A stretch of DNA of 16,740 nucleotides, from the NCBI GenBank assembly GCA_009704445.1, contig WLED01000013.1:1-16740 (forward strand). The letters run 5' to 3'. The notes under the pieces are model-generated. The model had not been told where the DNA came from. It made no database searches and was given only the letters and a program-made list of their open reading frames with translations. This document shows positions 14,304 to 16,740 of this stretch, in pieces (the stretch's first letter is position 1; each line of letters opens with the position of its first letter). A program made the position numbers and the translations under genes. The stretch comes from Actinomycetota bacterium. Its GTDB lineage: Bacteria > Actinomycetota > Actinomycetes > Nanopelagicales > Nanopelagicaceae.

Positions 14304-15344
14304 ATGAAAACAAAAGCTTATGCAGCTATGTCCGCTGGAGCATCTCTTGTTCCCTATACATTCAACAGGCGTGAAGTGGGCGAACACGATGTTGCTTTAA
14401 AGGTTTCCTACGCCGGTATCTGTCATAGCGACATTCATCAAGTTGCAGAAGAGTGGGGACCAGCAATATTCCCCATGGTGCCCGGTCATGAAATTGCGGG
14501 AATCGTAACCAGTACGGGAAGTAAGGTCACAAAATTTAAAGTTGGCGATGCTGTCGGCGTTGGTGTGTTCATAGATTCATGTCGTGAATGCAATAGTTGC
14601 AAGGCCGGTCTTCAACAATATTGCCTCAAAGGAATGATCGGTACTTATAACGGTATGGAGGCCGATGGAAAGACAGTTGCTATGGGTGGCTATAGCGATG
14701 TCTTTGTCATCAATGAAGATTACGCATTAAAGATTCCGGCAAACCTCGATTTACAAGGCGTTGCTCCATTGCTCTGCGCAGGGATAACTCTGTATTCGCC
14801 CATAAAACATTGGAAAGTCTCCCCTGGCATGAATGTTGCCATCATGGGCCTTGGTGGTTTAGGCCATATGGGAGTGAAGTTTGCTTCTGCAATGGGCGCT
14901 CACGTAACGGTTCTCTCGCACTCCCCGAATAAAAAAACGGATGCAATGGCAATGGGAGCGAATGATTTTGTTGCTACAAATGACTCCGAAAACCTCAAAC
15001 CATATGAGAAGAAATTTGATCTCATCCTAAACACCATCAGTGCCGAAATAGTCATCGATGATTATCTCAAACTTCTCAAACTAGATGGGACATTAGTTGT
15101 CATAGGCCTTCCCGGACGACCATACAAAGTAAATGTAGGCACGCTTCTTGATGGACGCAGAGGCATTGCAGGATCAATGATCGGTGGAATTCCCGAGATT
15201 CAAGAAATGCTGGATTTTTGCGGGAAAAAAAACATTCTAAGTGATGTAGAGGTCATAAAGGCTGACTACATCAACGAAGCATACAAAAGAACTATTGCAA
15301 GTGATGTGAAGTATCGTTTTGTGATCGACGCTAGTACCTTTTGA
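14304..15344 (+). CDS. Zinc-dependent NAD(P) alcohol dehydrogenase (CAD/YahK-like)
   Basis: Medium-chain dehydrogenase/reductase of 346 residues, in the cinnamyl-alcohol-dehydrogenase/YahK group, which interconverts aldehydes and alcohols. Catalytic zinc ligands: Cys40 (GICHSDIH) and His62-Glu63 (VPGHEIAG), with a third Cys in PLLCAGITLY. The structural zinc site is the four-cysteine lobe CRECNSCKAGLQQYC. The Rossmann motif is GLGGLGHMG; the residue after strand 2 is Ser-His-Ser rather than an acid, which favours NADPH. It has its own clear ribosome site and an AT-rich leader with a palindrome, so it may be separately regulated. It is convergent with the DUF554 gene, with 50 bases between and no obvious terminator. 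Confidence 0.92.
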   Translation: MKTKAYAAMSAGASLVPYTFNRREVGEHDVALKVSYAGICHSDIHQVAEEWGPAIFPMVPGHEIAGIVTSTGSKVTKFKVGDAVGVGVFIDSCRECNSCKAGLQQYCLKGMIGTYNGMEADGKTVAMGGYSDVFVINEDYALKIPANLDLQGVAPLLCAGITLYSPIKHWKVSPGMNVAIMGLGGLGHMGVKFASAMGAHVTVLSHSPNKKTDAMAMGANDFVATNDSENLKPYEKKFDLILNTISAEIVIDDYLKLLKLDGTLVVIGLPGRPYKVNVGTLLDGRRGIAGSMIGGIPEIQEMLDFCGKKNILSDVEVIKADYINEAYKRTIASDVKYRFVIDASTF

Positions 15345-15394
15345 GATACCCGATACTTTATCTTTCAAGCCAATGTAAGAGGATGTGACTGCAA

Positions 15395-16126
15395 TTAAAA
15401 AGAGTGCACAACCAAAGCAAATACCGGTGCTATAGCTAATGCTGGAAGTAAGTTACCAACAGCTACGTGTTTGATGTTGAGCAAGCGCAATGCAATACAC
15501 AAAAGCATTATTCCGCCAACAATCGTCATGGCATCTATTTGATAGCCATCTAGTACCTGTCCTAGACCAAGACCTATAACGGTCCACACTCCTTGATAAA
15601 CCGCCACGGGTATCGCAGAGGCCGCAACACCCCAACCGAGAGATGTAGCAAACGCCATAGCCGCAAAGAAGTCGAGTGTGCTTTTTAAGACTAATTGGTC
15701 AATTCCAGTTCCCATTCCATCACTAATACTGCCGAGAATTGCAAGTGGTCCAATTGCAAATAATAAAGATGCAGCAACGAATCCCTCTACAAATGACGAC
15801 TCACTACTAGCCTTGAATTTAATGCGAAGTCTCTCCCCTAAACCATCTAGACGAGTTTCTAATCTAAGCAGAGAGCCAATCAGGCCTCCTAGCAGAAGTG
15901 AGCCTAAAACAATAAGAAGCGTCCAACCTTGTGGAACTGCCTGTACATACCGCTCTGACCATAGAGGAATAACGGCCGATGCGGCGCCAAGAATTAATAC
16001 CAATCCAAGAACATCGGTGAGCAGTATGCGCGTCTTTTCTTTCATCCGATTTCCTACGAGCACACCCAGGGTTGCACCACCAACAATAGCGACGATGTTT
16101 ATCGCTGTACCGATACCAGGAAACAT
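15395..16126 (-). CDS. DUF554-family integral membrane protein
   Basis: Polytopic inner-membrane protein of 243 residues, family DUF554 (related to E. coli YqgA); function unknown. The family's N-terminus MFPGIGTAINIVAIVGGATLGV is at the chosen start. Hydrophobic segments lie at about 5-25, 36-55, 68-88, 115-133, 150-172, 177-193, 198-216 and 222-241. A charged loop at 90-113 is probably cytoplasmic. The frame stays open upstream to ATG 16219, but ATG 16126 matches the family and has an excellent -10 hexamer (TATACT) 6 bases before it, so the longer form is unlikely. It is divergent from the YczE-like gene. Confidence 0.85.
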   Translation of the reverse strand: MFPGIGTAINIVAIVGGATLGVLVGNRMKEKTRILLTDVLGLVLILGAASAVIPLWSERYVQAVPQGWTLLIVLGSLLLGGLIGSLLRLETRLDGLGERLRIKFKASSESSFVEGFVAASLLFAIGPLAILGSISDGMGTGIDQLVLKSTLDFFAAMAFATSLGWGVAASAIPVAVYQGVWTVIGLGLGQVLDGYQIDAMTIVGGIMLLCIALRLLNIKHVAVGNLLPALAIAPVFALVVHSF

Positions 16127-16132
16127 CAGTGC

Positions 16133-16138
16133 AGTATA
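16133..16138 (-). promoter_or_regulatory. Predicted -10 element of the DUF554 gene (leaderless)
   Basis: On the minus strand TATACT, one base from the consensus TATAAT, ends 6 bases before the ATG. This is the best example of the pattern in the window and supports the ATG at 16126. Confidence 0.52.
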
Positions 16139-16209
16139 GCCCTTATCGTTATACTGAAATAATGTTTTCAAAGCTACAAGATTTCTTACGCCCGCATAGG
16201 ACGGTTCCA

Positions 16210-16740
16210 GTGACACCATGGACGGCTAATTCGCGTTGGGATTTATCATTAAGTAGGACAGTGGTTTTATTCTTTGGACTATTCATATTTGGTTTGGGCG
16301 ACGCTCTACTTATTCAAAGTCAGATAGGAAATGCTCCATGGTCGGTACTCGCACAAGGAGTCGCAGAGCGTTTAGAGATTACACTCGGTTGGTCAACTTT
16401 TGTGATTAGCTCAATGGTCCTACTTCTATGGGTTCCTTTACGGGAGCGACCAGGCTTTGGCACGCTTTCCAATATTGTTGTCATCGCCATTGCAATACAA
16501 ATCGGTATAACTTTCTTTCCAACGCAAGAGGATTTACTCTTTTCATTAATCTATTGTCTGATTGGTATTGCAATGGTCGGTATTGGCTCAGCTTTTTACA
16601 TTACCTGTGGCTTGGGTTCAGGGCCGCGAGATGGATTAATGACGGCAATCCACTACCGCTCAGGATTTCGAATCGGCCGTGTCCGATTGTCAATTGAGGC
16701 CTTTGTTTTGATCCTCGGAGCCATTCTCGGAGGCACGGTA
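16210..16740 (+). CDS. YczE/YitT-like membrane protein (partial, N-terminal part)
   Basis: The first 177 codons are present; the gene runs off the right edge. It resembles the YczE group of bacterial membrane proteins of unknown function. Membrane segments are at about 17-35, 63-76, 87-103, 108-133 and 162-175. Between the first two lies QIGNAPWSVLAQGVAE, and before the last is GLGSGPRDGLMTAIHYRSGF; both loops are typical of the group. The GTG at 16210 is chosen because it opens the frame with a short polar N-terminus and has AGGA about 8 bases upstream; the GTG at 16261 would start inside the first membrane segment. It is divergent from DUF554 by 83 bases. Confidence 0.82.
   Translation, partial: MTPWTANSRWDLSLSRTVVLFFGLFIFGLGDALLIQSQIGNAPWSVLAQGVAERLEITLGWSTFVISSMVLLLWVPLRERPGFGTLSNIVVIAIAIQIGITFFPTQEDLLFSLIYCLIGIAMVGIGSAFYITCGLGSGPRDGLMTAIHYRSGFRIGRVRLSIEAFVLILGAILGGTV

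Noticed and set aside
16127..16219. Longer DUF554 protein starting at 16219
   Set aside because: The 31 extra residues are polar and unlike the family, and they overlap the divergent promoter region and the start of the YczE-like gene.

Overview
The window looks like ordinary, very compact chromosome of a low-GC, streamlined actinobacterium. The assignment to Actinobacteria rests on gene content: mshC (mycothiol synthesis), a PafB-type WYL regulator, the actinobacterial trio SCO1664-family / DUF3090 / MSMEG_4193-family phosphomutase, a PAC2-family protein, and the trmI / RecB-like nuclease pair. The base composition is clearly AT-richer than in Streptomyces or Mycobacterium, and gaps between genes are mostly under 100 bp. 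This resembles the freshwater acI/Nanopelagicales type, but that lineage is an inference and no 16S gene is present. No mobile element, CRISPR array, rRNA or phage gene was seen. There is no gene-free stretch longer than 300 bases; the longest gaps are about 100 bp.

Layout, left to right. (1) 1-1324, minus strand: trmI followed by the overlapping 5' part of pafB, which runs off the left edge. (2) 1376-2140, plus: a RecB/Cas4-like nuclease, divergent from trmI. (3) 2155-6339, minus: metH and then a HAD hydrolase, tightly coupled. (4) 6369-7232, plus: a PAC2-family protein divergent from metH. (5) 7283-10545, minus: phosphomutase, DUF3090, SCO1664-family kinase-like protein, then mshC. (6) 10597-11541, plus: an aldo/keto reductase that meets an M20 peptidase (11538-12851, minus) tail to tail. 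(7) 12895-14251, plus: tRNA-Leu(GAG), apt one base later, and thymidine kinase. (8) 14304-15344, plus: a zinc alcohol dehydrogenase. (9) 15395-16126, minus: a DUF554 membrane protein. (10) 16210-16740, plus: the 5' part of a YczE/YitT-like membrane protein.

From memory, the order pafB ... trmI / RecB-like nuclease ... metH / PAC2 ... mshC ... SCO1664-family, DUF3090, phosphomutase ... M20 dipeptidase parallels Mycobacterium tuberculosis Rv2096c-Rv2141c. Much has been removed in between, most strikingly the Pup-proteasome block that normally lies between trmI and pafB. Themes are tRNA modification and DNA-damage regulation, one-carbon/methionine metabolism, thiol (mycothiol) synthesis with an uncharacterised kinase/phosphatase set, and purine and thymidine salvage.

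Regulation is the most interesting layer. At seven genes a TANNNT -10-like hexamer ends 6 or 7 bases before the start codon, which predicts leaderless transcripts. The apt start codon lies one base after the tRNA-Leu discriminator base, so tRNA 3' processing itself could create a leaderless apt mRNA. I did not find a convincing wholly new defence or mobile system here.
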